Counted from the stretch's first letter, positions 54,563 through 63,210 are shown. The stretch is 64,000 bases of DNA from JABDQA01 sp963824415 (GCA_963824415.1 CAWGPM010000015.1:186001-250000), one strand, 5' to 3'. The notes: generated by a model not told the origin, from the sequence alone. Numbers and translations are program-made.

Positions 54563-54862
54563 TTATAATTTGGTTGTAATCTTTTCGCTGTCCTTATTCA
54601 CATACTTGTAGAACATTGGAAAAGCGACCAGGAATGCAACGCAGATCAGGTACTCCACCCCTTTTATCTGGCTGTAGAAGTCAACCAGAGTGTGAGACGG
54701 CTCAACGATGCCGGTAGCGACCAGATACTGCCTGAGCAGTTCAGCCGGCTGCCAGCCGGCCTGTTTCAAGCCGACGACAAATGCCGCCAGTGCCCAGCAG
54801 CCCACCGCCACCCCGGTGGTAAGGACTCCCGCCAGCAGCACTGCTTTAAATCCAGTTTTCAT
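54563..54862 (-). CDS. Small two-helix membrane protein, paralogue of the upstream small protein
   Basis: The 99-residue protein has two membrane helices (about residues 8-30 and 68-88) separated by a soluble loop of about 35 residues. A GGAGG ribosome site lies 5 bp before the ATG. Its first helix and following segment share the pattern G-x-W-A-x-A-x4-G-L-x3-G-x6-R-x-Y-x2-A-x-T-G with the 65-residue protein encoded just upstream, so the two appear to be paralogues. I do not recognise a named family. They share a predicted sigma-54 promoter at 55170-55185 and follow a HybA/HybB-like respiratory operon, so a role in that membrane complex is possible. Confidence 0.75.
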   Translation of the reverse strand: MKTGFKAVLLAGVLTTGVAVGCWALAAFVVGLKQAGWQPAELLRQYLVATGIVEPSHTLVDFYSQIKGVEYLICVAFLVAFPMFYKYVNKDSEKITTKL

Positions 54863-54899
54863 GGTAACCTCCTGCCTATACGATAACTGAAACCTTCGT

Positions 54900-55097
54900 C
54901 TAAAAACCGGTCACAGCGGTAATATACCCGCGCACCATCCCAACAAAACCGTGGCTGACGAGCCCACCGATCAGACAGGCTGCTGCCCAGACTCCGATAA
55001 GCAGTGCCGAGGCTGAGAAAACGTTAAAAAGAACGGTTGAGACATCATGCTCAACTTCCGTTTCAGTCCTTCTGGTGGTTCTTGTGATGCTTTTCAT
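54900..55097 (-). CDS. Small single-helix membrane protein, first gene of a sigma-54 unit
   Basis: The 65-residue product starts at ATG 55097, supported by GGGAGG 5 bp upstream; the longer frame to 55229 would cross the sigma-54 promoter. A charged, threonine- and arginine-rich N-terminus (about 1-20) precedes one membrane helix (about 24-45), then a segment ending R-G-Y-I-T-A-V-T-G-F. It shows the same G-x-W-A-x-A motif as the 99-residue protein downstream. The predicted start of transcription is near 55159, giving a 62-base leader. Function unknown. Confidence 0.75.
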   Translation of the reverse strand: MKSITRTTRRTETEVEHDVSTVLFNVFSASALLIGVWAAACLIGGLVSHGFVGMVRGYITAVTGF

Positions 55098-55169
55098 GGC
55101 GTCCTCCCTGTACTTGAGATTCACCTGCCCGGGCGCTGCCGCTCTGGCCGCACCCTTTGCTATATCTAT

Positions 55170-55185
55170 TGCATCTGCAGTGCCA
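55170..55185 (-). promoter_or_regulatory. Predicted sigma-54 promoter P2 (small membrane proteins)
   Basis: The minus-strand sequence TGGCACTGCAGATGCA matches the -24/-12 consensus TGGCACG-N4-TTGCA at twelve of fourteen-or-so defined positions, including both essential GG and GC pairs at the correct 10-bp gap. The expected start is near 55159. Confidence 0.8.
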
Positions 55186-55221
55186 GGACCTTGGCCTGCA
55201 CCAGAAAATAATTGAACGCTA

Positions 55222-55331
55222 TAACACATTGTTATTATTATTTAATTTACAGATCTGGCGGGACTGTTCTAAGCTGCTACGGAAAGCTGAAGCACAATAC
55301 TACAACCATGTTGCAGATCAGTGTTGCACAA
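55222..55331 (-). promoter_or_regulatory. Predicted activator sites and IHF-like site upstream of P2
   Basis: Two tandem sites TGTTGCAGAT (55309-55318) and TGTTGCACAA (55322-55331), 13 bp apart, lie about 125-160 bp upstream of P2. Between them and the promoter is an AT-rich stretch with TAACAATGTGTTA (minus strand, 55222-55234), one mismatch from the IHF consensus. The order activator site, IHF site, -24/-12 promoter is the classical layout for NtrC-type control. Confidence 0.6.
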
Positions 55332-55429
55332 AACATGTGGTATTCCACACAATTGTCGACTGTTATTCTGGATACAGGACCGGGCGCAGATTCGGCTCGG
55401 TCCCGATGATGGACAGGCGGATTGCCGGA

Positions 55430-56680
55430 CTATTTATATTTCCAGCTGAACAGAACCGGCAGCCGATAGAGGATAAAACGATAAATGATGAAGTAGAAGC
55501 AGAGGATGGTTACCGCAACCCAGACTTCACGCCAGTGGGGAATTTCCTGGTGGATCTGCCAGTTATAGCAAACCATGACCGTATTGAGCCGGTTCCAGAT
55601 AATACCCAGCACCGCAATGAGAGCACCCCAGCGCAGCAGCTCTACCCTGCGGTGCCTCACACCCCAGGCAAACATCACCAGAGGCAGTACGACGGCCAGG
55701 CCCACTTCGGCAAAATAGTAGAGTCCCCAGCCCGAAAACAGATAGAGCCACTCTTTGTCGTGGGCTACCGCCACCAGTTTGATCACCAGATAGGTAAGCA
55801 TTGCCATGGCCGCCCCCCTGGCCAGCCCTATGGTAATACTGTCGAGGCTTTCAAGAAACCGCGCATCGCAGCGCCAGGCCATAAAGCGGGCAACCAGCGC
55901 GGCAACCAGGATCACCATGCAGAGCCCGGCAAAAATCGACGAGACAAAAAAGTGCAGCCATTGAAATTCAGGGGAAATCCAGAGCGGATGGATCTTCATC
56001 GGCGCATAACAGAACAGCGCCCCGAGAGCTCCCTGATGCAGCGTAGACAGGATAATGCCGGCAATGGTCAGCCCCAGGGTGATTTTTTTGATGAAGTGTT
56101 TCAACCAGGGCCAGTCAGCCCATTCTGACACGGCCGGAAGCATTTCGGCAAGCTGTACCGAGAGATAGGTGGCCACGTGCCAGGCAACCAGAAACAGGAC
56201 CGCCGCCGGCCCGAATGAAACCAGCATCGGATAGGTGAGCCGCCACGGCATACCAAGATCCACCAGCAGGTAGACGACTGCAAAAAAATAGCCCAACAGG
56301 CCATTGAGCAAGGCCAGCCGCTCGATCGGCTTGAAGTCATCGCGCTGAAATATTTCCACGGTCGTACTGAGCAGAAATCCCGAAGCAGACAGCGGCACCA
56401 TGCCGAAAAGTCCAAATCCGAGAAAAAGCCCCCAGGGATAATCCTGGCTACCGTGGGTTACCGTTTCGAGGCCATACAGATAGCGCAGGCCCAGAAGCGG
56501 TATACCCACCGACAAAATGATTGCCAGCAGCCAGTTGAGCCGGTTTTTCATCAGCAGGTGGACATAGTCGGTCGCACTCAGACCAAGCATGAGTTTGTCC
56601 CTGAAGCCGCCGGTCTGCCTCAGTTCAGTGACAGTTCGATCGAGCATCCGCAGTTCTGCTTTATCCGTCATGCTTTTCAT
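55430..56680 (-). CDS. HybB/NrfD-family quinone-reactive membrane subunit
   Basis: The 416-residue protein has about ten membrane helices. It shows the HybB-type segment L-S-T-L-H-Q-G-A-L-G-A-L, followed by P-L-W-x-S-P-x-F-x-x-x-F-F-x-S-S in the middle, which distinguishes HybB-like from shorter NrfD subunits. Such proteins exchange electrons with the menaquinone pool and anchor a periplasmic ferredoxin. ATG 56680 is chosen with GAGGA upstream; it overlaps the ferredoxin gene by 20 bp. No hydrogenase or molybdoenzyme catalytic gene is in this operon; the multihaem cytochrome is the likely electron partner. Confidence 0.92.
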   Translation of the reverse strand: MKSMTDKAELRMLDRTVTELRQTGGFRDKLMLGLSATDYVHLLMKNRLNWLLAIILSVGIPLLGLRYLYGLETVTHGSQDYPWGLFLGFGLFGMVPLSASGFLLSTTVEIFQRDDFKPIERLALLNGLLGYFFAVVYLLVDLGMPWRLTYPMLVSFGPAAVLFLVAWHVATYLSVQLAEMLPAVSEWADWPWLKHFIKKITLGLTIAGIILSTLHQGALGALFCYAPMKIHPLWISPEFQWLHFFVSSIFAGLCMVILVAALVARFMAWRCDARFLESLDSITIGLARGAAMAMLTYLVIKLVAVAHDKEWLYLFSGWGLYYFAEVGLAVVLPLVMFAWGVRHRRVELLRWGALIAVLGIIWNRLNTVMVCYNWQIHQEIPHWREVWVAVTILCFYFIIYRFILYRLPVLFSWKYK

Positions 56681-57620
56681 GGTCCAGTTCCTCATTTGAG
56701 ACAAGAGCGGGGTCGTGGGAGTCTTTGATTTTACGATGCCGGTTCAGCAGATACATCCCGGCAAACAGACCAGGCCAGATGGTCAGCACCATTGGAACTA
56801 CTGCCAGGAAGTCCTTTACGAAATTGAGGATGGGTTGTTTCGGGACCTCCATATCAAAACCTGCCTCAGCAAACGGCACCGGTGAGAGATAAAGCCAGGA
56901 AGTTCCACCCGCTTCGGATTCGCCGTAGATATAGTTCTGATAGCGCTCAGGATGCTCCCGAATGCGTTTCCGGGCGCTTCTCAGCAGCGTTTTCCGATTG
57001 CCGAAGGTCAGGGCCTCCATCGGGCAGGCCTCGACGCAGGCCGGGGCCTGGTTTTTGCTGAGCCGGGTATCGTAGCAGAACACGCATTTCATAATGCGCG
57101 GCTCGAAAGCGCTTTCGTATCGAAAGGCTGGCATTGAGAAGGGACAGGCGATCATGCAGGTTCGGCAGCCGACGCAGACATCCGGGTTGTATATGACCGC
57201 GCCTTCAGGAGTCTTGGTATAGGCGTTGACGAAACAGGCGGTCAGACAGGCCGGTTCCAGGCAGTGGTTGCACTGCGTCTTTTTGAACAGCGGATGATCC
57301 CAACCGGGCGAATCGTAGCGGTTGACCACGGTATATCTGGTCTGATCCGTTCTCCGGCCATGGGGATTTTCTTGTGCTTCATACACACCCATGTCGGAAA
57401 AGGGCAACTGAGGCGGCGGCAGCCCCTGTTCCTTGTTACAGGCCGCCTCGCAGCTCCGGCAGCCGACACAGCGGCTGAGATCGACCAATACCCCGAGATT
57501 TGACTCATATCCGGTAAAATCGTGGGCTGCAGCACGTTTTCCTGGATGCAGCGTGAACAACGACAGGGCTGAGCCGAGCAGTCCCTTGAGTACCGTGCGC
57601 CGATTGAGCATGGGTTTCAT
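56661..57620 (-). CDS. Tat-exported HybA-like 4x[4Fe-4S] ferredoxin subunit
   Basis: The 319-residue protein starts with a twin-arginine signal (N-R-R-T-V-L-K-G), so it is exported folded. Sixteen or more cysteines form the four-cluster pattern of DMSO-reductase B/HybA subunits: C-V-G-C-R-S-C-E-x-A-C-N near residue 52, C-N-H-C-L-E-P-A-C near 117, C-V-G-C-R-T-C-M-x-A-C-P near 148, and C-V-F-C-Y near 182. A hydrophobic helix near residues 275-298 anchors its C-terminus in the membrane, as in HybA. It should pass electrons between the HybB-like subunit and the cytochrome c encoded upstream. Confidence 0.93.
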   Translation of the reverse strand: MKPMLNRRTVLKGLLGSALSLFTLHPGKRAAAHDFTGYESNLGVLVDLSRCVGCRSCEAACNKEQGLPPPQLPFSDMGVYEAQENPHGRRTDQTRYTVVNRYDSPGWDHPLFKKTQCNHCLEPACLTACFVNAYTKTPEGAVIYNPDVCVGCRTCMIACPFSMPAFRYESAFEPRIMKCVFCYDTRLSKNQAPACVEACPMEALTFGNRKTLLRSARKRIREHPERYQNYIYGESEAGGTSWLYLSPVPFAEAGFDMEVPKQPILNFVKDFLAVVPMVLTIWPGLFAGMYLLNRHRKIKDSHDPALVSNEELDHEKHDG

Positions 57621-57684
57621 ATTCGTTCCTCTACTGGTTCGCCGGTAAATATCCGCTTACCGTGATTCGTGCCCGCGCATCTTT

Positions 57685-58152
57685 TCACCGGTGACAATCA
57701 TGACAGCCGACAGGCCCGGTGCCGACTGTCAGATGACAATTGATACATCTGAGGTGATAGGCACCCTGCAGGCCAACCGTGTCGAAATGGTAGCGGTTCG
57801 TCCGGTTCTGATTTTCCAGATATTCTTTTGCAAAACGCTCTACCGCATGGCAATCCTTGCAGCCTACTGAATCGAGCACCACTGCCTTGCGGTGACAGGA
57901 GGCACAGAAAGGATTGGACGGCGGTGATCCGGTCACATGGTGATGGCATTCGACACAGGAGGCATACCCGTCATGCAGTTCATGATCGAAGGTTACGCTG
58001 ATGCCTGCCCCCGGAAGGTTATCGATTTCAATTATCCCTGCCGGCGGTGCTGGCAACAGTGCAGTGCCAGCTGCCGATGCAGAAATCAGCACCAGGGCCG
58101 CGAGCGTTCCGAACAGTGCTGGGATTATTTTGTCAGGTTTAACCGAGCGCAT
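57685..58152 (-). CDS. Multihaem cytochrome c (c3-like, five CxxCH motifs)
   Basis: The 155-residue protein from ATG 58152 (GGAG 6 bp upstream) has a signal peptide ending S-A-S-A-A-G. Five haem-binding motifs follow: C-V-E-C-H, C-A-S-C-H, C-K-D-C-H, C-I-N-C-H and C-H-D-C-H. Extra histidines fit bis-histidine ligation. Class III cytochromes c3 have four haems, so this is a variant. It is periplasmic. It lies 13 bp after ftsH copy 2 and 64 bp before the HybA-like gene, in the same operon. It is the probable electron carrier of the HybA/HybB-like module. Confidence 0.92.
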   Translation of the reverse strand: MRSVKPDKIIPALFGTLAALVLISASAAGTALLPAPPAGIIEIDNLPGAGISVTFDHELHDGYASCVECHHHVTGSPPSNPFCASCHRKAVVLDSVGCKDCHAVERFAKEYLENQNRTNRYHFDTVGLQGAYHLRCINCHLTVGTGPVGCHDCHR

Positions 58153-58165
58153 TTTCGACTCCAGT

Positions 58166-59968
58166 TCAATTTTCTTTGGGTGAGGCCTGCTCAGTACGGC
58201 GGCGATCCAAATAGCACCGATAGATGATATCGACCTCCTCGCCGTCCAGGGTTTCATTGGCAAGCAGCGACTCGGCCAGCATATGCAGAAACTCGCTGTT
58301 ATCGGTGATCAGTTTTTTTGCCTGATGATTGCAGTCTGAGATGAGGCCTCTGATTTCCATATCGATTTCGCGCATAGTCTGCTGGCTTTGCAACCAGCCA
58401 GTCGACGATTGCTGTGTATATTCACCGGGCGCCCCACCGCTGCAGGCCACCGGACCAAGCCGATCGCTCATGCCGAATTCGCATACCAGCCGGTGGGTGA
58501 TACGTGTTGCACTGAGCAGATCATTGCTGGCTCCGGTGGTGAGTCGGCCAAAGATAGCCTCTTCAGCACATCTGCCGGCAAGCAGAATCATGATTCTGTT
58601 GAGCAGATACGACTTGGCATAGGTCAGGTGCTCATCAATCGGAAGCTGCTGGGTAAGGCCGAGCGACTGGCCCCTGGGAATGATGGTGATTTTGTGCAGC
58701 GGATCGGTTTCCGGCAGCAGTTTGGCAACCACGGCATGCCCCGCCTCATGATAGGCGGTCAGTCGTCTGGCCTCCTGGCTGATCACTGCATTTCTGCGCT
58801 CGAGACCCATAGTGATCTTATCCTGAGCATCTTCGAAATCCACCTGTTCAACCTTGACCTTGCCTCTGCGTGCTGCCAGCAGCGCCGCCTCATTGACAAG
58901 GTTGGCAATCTCGGCGCCGCTGAAGCCTGGTATACCGCGGGCAATCAGCGACAGATCAAGCCGGCTATCTATGATCGTTTTTGCCGCATGGACCCGAAGA
59001 ATCTTCATGCGCTCTTTGATATCAGGCAGGGTCAGAGTGATCCGCCGATCAAATCTGCCCGGCCGCAGCAGGGCCGAATCGAGGATATCTGAACGATTTG
59101 TGGCGGCGATAACAATAATGGTTTCGCTGGTCTGAAAGCCGTCCATCTCCACCAGCAGTGCATTGAGCGTCTGTTCCCGCTCATCGCTCGAACCGCTGCG
59201 ATAATCCACGGTACGCTTGCCGCCGATCGCATCGATTTCATCGATAAAGATGATGCAGGGCGCCTGCTTCTTGGCCTCGGCAAAGAGTTTTCGAACACGC
59301 GAGGCGCCAAGGCCGGCAAACATCTCAACGAAATCGGAGCCGCCAATTGAAAAAAACGGCACCGAAGCTTCGCCGGCGATCGCGCGGGCCAGCAGGGTTT
59401 TACCTGTACCGGGCGGTCCCTCGAGCAGCACCCCTTTGGGGATGCGGCCGCCAAGCCGGCTGAAACGCACCGGCTGCTTCAGAAAATCGATGATCTCCTT
59501 GAGTTCGTCGCGGGCTTCGGAAATGCCGGCCACATCTTCAAAGGTTACCCGCTCCTGGTTATTAGCTGAGTACTGGATCGATTTATTGGAAACGAATTTC
59601 TCGGAAGTGGAACCCGTTTTTGAGAAAATGAACCAGCCCCCGAGCAGCAGCAGGACGATCAGCATATCTTTAAACAATGTCGAGAGTTCCGAAGGCGCTC
59701 TGGTTTGGATCGTGATAGGCGTGTCCTGCAAACGCTCCAGCAACGCTCCTTCATCGGGGGCAAAGGTGGCATACCGGCCACCGCTGCTGTCGGTAACAGC
59801 AACCTCTCCGCCCCGGATAGTCACTTCCAGAACATTTCCGTCGGCAATATCTGTGAGAAATTGGCTGTAGGCGCGTTGGGGCAGCCTGCTGCTTGCCTGG
59901 AACAGGCTGACCCCGATGATCACGACCAGTCCAAAGCAGACCAGATAGATGGCATTCAGACGAGTCAT
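58166..59968 (-). CDS. ATP-dependent zinc metalloprotease FtsH (copy 2, operon-specific)
   Basis: The 600-residue protease has two N-terminal membrane helices (about residues 5-25 and 100-117), Walker A G-P-P-G-T-G-K-T (184-191), I-I-F-I-D-E-I-D and the zinc motif H-E-A-G-H (407-411). The G-A-S-N-D-L zinc-ligand region is intact, so it should be active. Its C-terminal 60 residues differ clearly from copy 1. ATG 59968 shares one base with the stop of the transposase-derived gene (TGATG) and has GGGGAG upstream. The linkage to a cytochrome and HybA/HybB-like genes suggests quality control or assembly of that complex. Confidence 0.95.
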   Translation of the reverse strand: MTRLNAIYLVCFGLVVIIGVSLFQASSRLPQRAYSQFLTDIADGNVLEVTIRGGEVAVTDSSGGRYATFAPDEGALLERLQDTPITIQTRAPSELSTLFKDMLIVLLLLGGWFIFSKTGSTSEKFVSNKSIQYSANNQERVTFEDVAGISEARDELKEIIDFLKQPVRFSRLGGRIPKGVLLEGPPGTGKTLLARAIAGEASVPFFSIGGSDFVEMFAGLGASRVRKLFAEAKKQAPCIIFIDEIDAIGGKRTVDYRSGSSDEREQTLNALLVEMDGFQTSETIIVIAATNRSDILDSALLRPGRFDRRITLTLPDIKERMKILRVHAAKTIIDSRLDLSLIARGIPGFSGAEIANLVNEAALLAARRGKVKVEQVDFEDAQDKITMGLERRNAVISQEARRLTAYHEAGHAVVAKLLPETDPLHKITIIPRGQSLGLTQQLPIDEHLTYAKSYLLNRIMILLAGRCAEEAIFGRLTTGASNDLLSATRITHRLVCEFGMSDRLGPVACSGGAPGEYTQQSSTGWLQSQQTMREIDMEIRGLISDCNHQAKKLITDNSEFLHMLAESLLANETLDGEEVDIIYRCYLDRRRTEQASPKEN

Positions 59969-60906
59969 CACTGCTCTCCCCACTGGCCTTCAGATGTTGC
60001 CGTCGGCAGATCGGACGTCGCAGGTCCATGCTGCAGCATGGCCATAAGCAGCCTGTCGAAGACCTGAGACTGGTCGATCGAGAGCTGTGCTTCGAGGTAG
60101 AAACAGAACTCATCGAGACATCCCTGCCGATATCTCTGATTCGTTGAGCGGAATTTTCTGTCTTTATACCAGCTCAGGTATGCGCCAATCAGATTCTGAA
60201 TCGATTCATGATATGGCTGTCCGCTGGCCACGGTATAGAGGTGATCTCTGCATTTCAGGGTGTCAAAGAAGAACCTGTCAGGAGCGATGATGGTGCTGCC
60301 CGGCCGCACATATTGCTGAATGAATTCTGCAACATGCGCTGTATCGATCTGGTCGAGATAACGCATTCGCACCCGTCCCAGGGCCCGGCCCTCGGCAACC
60401 GATTCCACCGCGGCAACGATTGGGTGATCAGTGGCTGATATAGCGTTATCTGCCACTGTTTCCAGGGCCGCCTCTGTCGACTGTTCAGAAAGATCGATTT
60501 TCACGGTATGCCGACACCTGGTTTCCAGTACGCCCTGCATGGCCAGGCGAAGTTTGACCATCCATGTCCAGGCGGTCTGATAACTGTGCAGGCCGAGATG
60601 CTGCTGTATTTTTTTAGCACTGAGCTGCTCCGTGCCCTTGCTCAGCCGCCAGATGAGCTGCAGCCAGTCGGAAACCTTTTTTTTACTGCCGTGCAGAAGT
60701 GTTCCTGCGGTAAGCGACCCCTGCCGGCCGCAGAACCTGCAGACCGGGGTCTTTACGGGGATAATCAATTTGTGCTTAAAGCCGCAGGCGGGGCAGACAA
60801 ATCCATCGGGCCAGCGCAGCCGGAAGAGGTAGCTGACACACCAGCCTTCATCTCTAAGTCTGATGGCTCTGTTGTCGAACCGATGATCCATTGCCAAGAC
60901 CGTCAT
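59968..60906 (-). CDS. Domesticated IS1595/ISXO2-transposase-derived zinc-ribbon protein
   Basis: The 312-residue product from ATG 60906 keeps the architecture of IS1595-family transposases. It has a zinc ribbon with C38, C41, C56 and C59 in R-W-P-D-G-F-V-C-P-x-C, then the helical segment with L-G-L-H-S-Y-Q-T-A-W-T-W, then an ISXO2-like RNase-H-type domain ending in L-D-E-F. The catalytic pattern is eroded: the first site reads I-D-L-S-E instead of V-D-E, and the second P-D-R-F instead of D-G. There is no room for an inverted terminal repeat downstream, because its stop overlaps the ftsH start. ATG 60906 has AGGTGA upstream; the frame to 61005 crosses the sigma-54 promoter. A DNA-binding regulatory role is inferred. 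Confidence 0.85.
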   Translation of the reverse strand: MTVLAMDHRFDNRAIRLRDEGWCVSYLFRLRWPDGFVCPACGFKHKLIIPVKTPVCRFCGRQGSLTAGTLLHGSKKKVSDWLQLIWRLSKGTEQLSAKKIQQHLGLHSYQTAWTWMVKLRLAMQGVLETRCRHTVKIDLSEQSTEAALETVADNAISATDHPIVAAVESVAEGRALGRVRMRYLDQIDTAHVAEFIQQYVRPGSTIIAPDRFFFDTLKCRDHLYTVASGQPYHESIQNLIGAYLSWYKDRKFRSTNQRYRQGCLDEFCFYLEAQLSIDQSQVFDRLLMAMLQHGPATSDLPTATSEGQWGEQ

Positions 60907-60972
60907 TGTTTCACCTGGATTGTCTAAAATGCGCTGAGGTGATAAGCCGTGTATCGGCTTTACAAATCTTAT

Positions 60973-60988
60973 TGCATGTAAAATGCCT
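60973..60988 (-). promoter_or_regulatory. Predicted sigma-54 promoter P1 (transposase-derived gene, ftsH2, cytochrome, hybAB-like operon)
   Basis: The minus-strand sequence AGGCATTTTACATGCA has the essential GG and GC pairs at the right gap and shares the ATGCA -12 element with P2. The expected start is near 60962, 56 bases before ATG 60906. Confidence 0.7.
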
Positions 60989-61234
60989 GATAGCCTTGCA
61001 ACCACCGTTTTTCTACCCTGTTAATTAGCCTATGATGACCAGCCGGCGCCTCCCGGTTCTGGCCGGGATTTACAAAATTAAATCATATACTTTCAGGTAC
61101 TTGTGGTTTGTTTACAGGTGGTGACATGTGCAGACGCGCAGGGCGGTTCACGACTGAACCAAGAAAAGAGCCGACGCAGATGGAAATAGGGCCTGAGGCA
61201 CGGTGCTGAAGAGCAGATTTATGCCACACAAGTG

Positions 61235-61275
61235 TGTTCGTGCAGCACAAGTGTTGCAACAGAAGTGTCGCAACG
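61235..61275 (-). promoter_or_regulatory. Predicted activator-binding sites upstream of P1
   Basis: TGTTGCAACA (61252-61261, a perfect palindrome) and TGTCGCAACG (61266-61275) are 14 bp apart, with a weaker copy TGTTCGTGCA at 61235-61244. They resemble the tandem TGTTGCA sites upstream of P2. They lie about 250-300 bp upstream of P1, a usable distance for a sigma-54 activator. The rest of the 61006-61341 spacer shows no gene. Confidence 0.55.
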
Positions 61276-61341
61276 CTGAACTGAGCACATCGACAGGAGG
61301 CGGGGTTTTGAGACGAGACAGCCCGGACTCACGGTGCTCTT

Positions 61342-63210
61342 TTATTCCAGGGCAATGACCGAGAGGTCTATATCGAGTTCTCTGATTTTTCGATACAGGG
61401 TGGATCGATCGATGCCGAGCAGTCGGGCGGCCTTTGCCTTATTGCCGCCACAGCGGCGCAGCGTGGCCAGGATAACGCCGATCTCCGCTTCGCCCCCCTG
61501 CCCGTTCGGACGTCCTGAAACGACAGTCTCTGCAGGCGGTTCAGGCAAGTACTCAGGTTTGTACCAGCCCACAGAAACAGGTGCGCTCTGCGTTCGATCT
61601 ACCACCACTGCCTGGGGCGCCAGATCAGCTTCCTCGGCGAAATGGAACAAATCCTGGGGCAATTCTTTCGTGGTGATGGTGTCCCCCTGGCAGAGCACCA
61701 CGGCCCGCTCGATCAGGTGCTCGAGCTCACGGACATTTCCCGGCCAGTAGTAGCGCTGCAGGGCAGCCAGCGCATTGTCGGAAAGCCCGCTCACCGATTT
61801 TTTGATCTTGTCGCCATATTTCCTGATAAAATGGCCGGCCAGCAGAGCGATGTCCTCTCGGCGGGCTCTCAGCGGCGGCAGGACGATGTCGATCACCTTG
61901 AGGCGAAAATAGAGGTCCTCACGAAACGAGCCTTCCTGAACCTTTTCCCTGAGATCGACATTGGTTGCAGTTATGATCCGGGTATCGACGACGATCGGCG
62001 TATCGCTGCCCACCGGGTAAAAGGTTCGCTCCTGGAGAAAGCGCAGCAGCCTCAGCTGCGTGGCGGGAGAGATTTCACCGATTTCATCGAGCAAGAGCGT
62101 TCCCCCGTCGGCCTGGAGCAGCAGCCCTTTGCGATCCTTGTCCGCCCCGGTAAAGGAGCCCTTTTTGTGTCCGAAAAGTTCGCTTTCCAGCAGGTTTTCG
62201 GGTATCGCGGTACAATCCACCTTGATCAAGGTATGATCGTTTCTGGGCGACTCCTGGTGCAGGGCCTCCGCGGCCAGTTCTTTGCCGGTTCCCGATTCGC
62301 CGGTGATCAACACGGTTATGTCGAAGCGGCCGACATTTTCGATCATCGTATACACTGTCTGCATCACCTTGCTGGAGCCGATAAAACGGTGAAATCCGCT
62401 GCGCTGGCTGGACTGGTAGCCTTCCGGCAGGGACATGTCCCGAATAACCAGCACCGCACCCTGAGCCGGATCAGCGTTTCCAAGCAGCGGCGAGGTACAC
62501 AAACTCAAGACCCTGATCCGATCTTCGCCATCCTTCAGTTCAAGCCGATGTTCGCAGACTTCCTCACCGGTCTTCAGAACCGTGCTGAGATCTTCCTGCA
62601 GCACACCTATCTTGTCGGTGACGTTACCGCCATCGAGCCTCATCCCGACGTCGAGCCCCGGAATGTATGCTGCCAGCATCGATCTGGCTGCTTCATTGAG
62701 TTTGAGCACGGTTTGCTGCTCATCGACGACAATAATAGCATCGGTGGCGCTTTTAAAGACGGTATCGAGCAGAACCCGGTATCGTTCCCGTTCCTCTTCC
62801 GCTTCAAGGCGCTGCCGCACGAGATTTCGCTGATTCAGCGCCAGCCGAACCGCGCGCAGCAGGGTCTGCTTCTCCACCGGTTTGACAATATAGTCAAAGG
62901 CGCCGTAACGCAGCGACTCAGCCGCCGTCTCAACATCGGGATAGCCGGTAATCACGATGAACGGGCAGTCGATACCGTTTTTCCGCGCATATTTCAGCAG
63001 GGTGATACCCGAGGATTTTTCCAGCACGATATCACTGATGATCAGATCCACCTCCTGAGAAGCCATTATCGACATGGCTTCTTCCAGCGAAGTTGCGGTA
63101 TGCACCGGCGCATAACCTTCGCGCGTGAGAAAGAAATGAAAGGTCTGCCTGAGGCTTGCTTCGTCATCGACGATGAGGATCGAACTCGATTGAGGCTTCT
63201 GCGTGTTCAT
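61342..63210 (-). CDS. Sigma-54 response regulator with receiver, PAS, AAA+ and Fis domains
   Basis: The 622-residue activator has a receiver domain (residues 8-125, phospho-acceptor D60), a PAS-like domain (about 145-255), and an AAA+ domain with G-E-S-G-T-G-K-E at 304-311 and the sigma-54 loop G-S-F-T-G-A at 351-356. A long linker leads to a Fis-type helix-turn-helix near 580-615. The internal PAS domain between receiver and AAA+ is less common than the standard NtrC layout. It lies 81 bp after the PAS sensor gene and directly upstream of P1, and is the natural candidate to activate P1 and P2. Confidence 0.95.
   Translation of the reverse strand: MNTQKPQSSSILIVDDEASLRQTFHFFLTREGYAPVHTATSLEEAMSIMASQEVDLIISDIVLEKSSGITLLKYARKNGIDCPFIVITGYPDVETAAESLRYGAFDYIVKPVEKQTLLRAVRLALNQRNLVRQRLEAEEERERYRVLLDTVFKSATDAIIVVDEQQTVLKLNEAARSMLAAYIPGLDVGMRLDGGNVTDKIGVLQEDLSTVLKTGEEVCEHRLELKDGEDRIRVLSLCTSPLLGNADPAQGAVLVIRDMSLPEGYQSSQRSGFHRFIGSSKVMQTVYTMIENVGRFDITVLITGESGTGKELAAEALHQESPRNDHTLIKVDCTAIPENLLESELFGHKKGSFTGADKDRKGLLLQADGGTLLLDEIGEISPATQLRLLRFLQERTFYPVGSDTPIVVDTRIITATNVDLREKVQEGSFREDLYFRLKVIDIVLPPLRARREDIALLAGHFIRKYGDKIKKSVSGLSDNALAALQRYYWPGNVRELEHLIERAVVLCQGDTITTKELPQDLFHFAEEADLAPQAVVVDRTQSAPVSVGWYKPEYLPEPPAETVVSGRPNGQGGEAEIGVILATLRRCGGNKAKAARLLGIDRSTLYRKIRELDIDLSVIALE

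Noticed and set aside
59968..60906. Active insertion sequence
   Set aside because: No terminal repeats, eroded catalytic residues, overlap with ftsH and its own regulated promoter argue against mobility.
61211..61228. Second sigma-54-like sequence TGGCATAAATCTGCT upstream of P1
   Set aside because: The gap between the GG and GC pairs is one base short, which sigma-54 does not normally tolerate.
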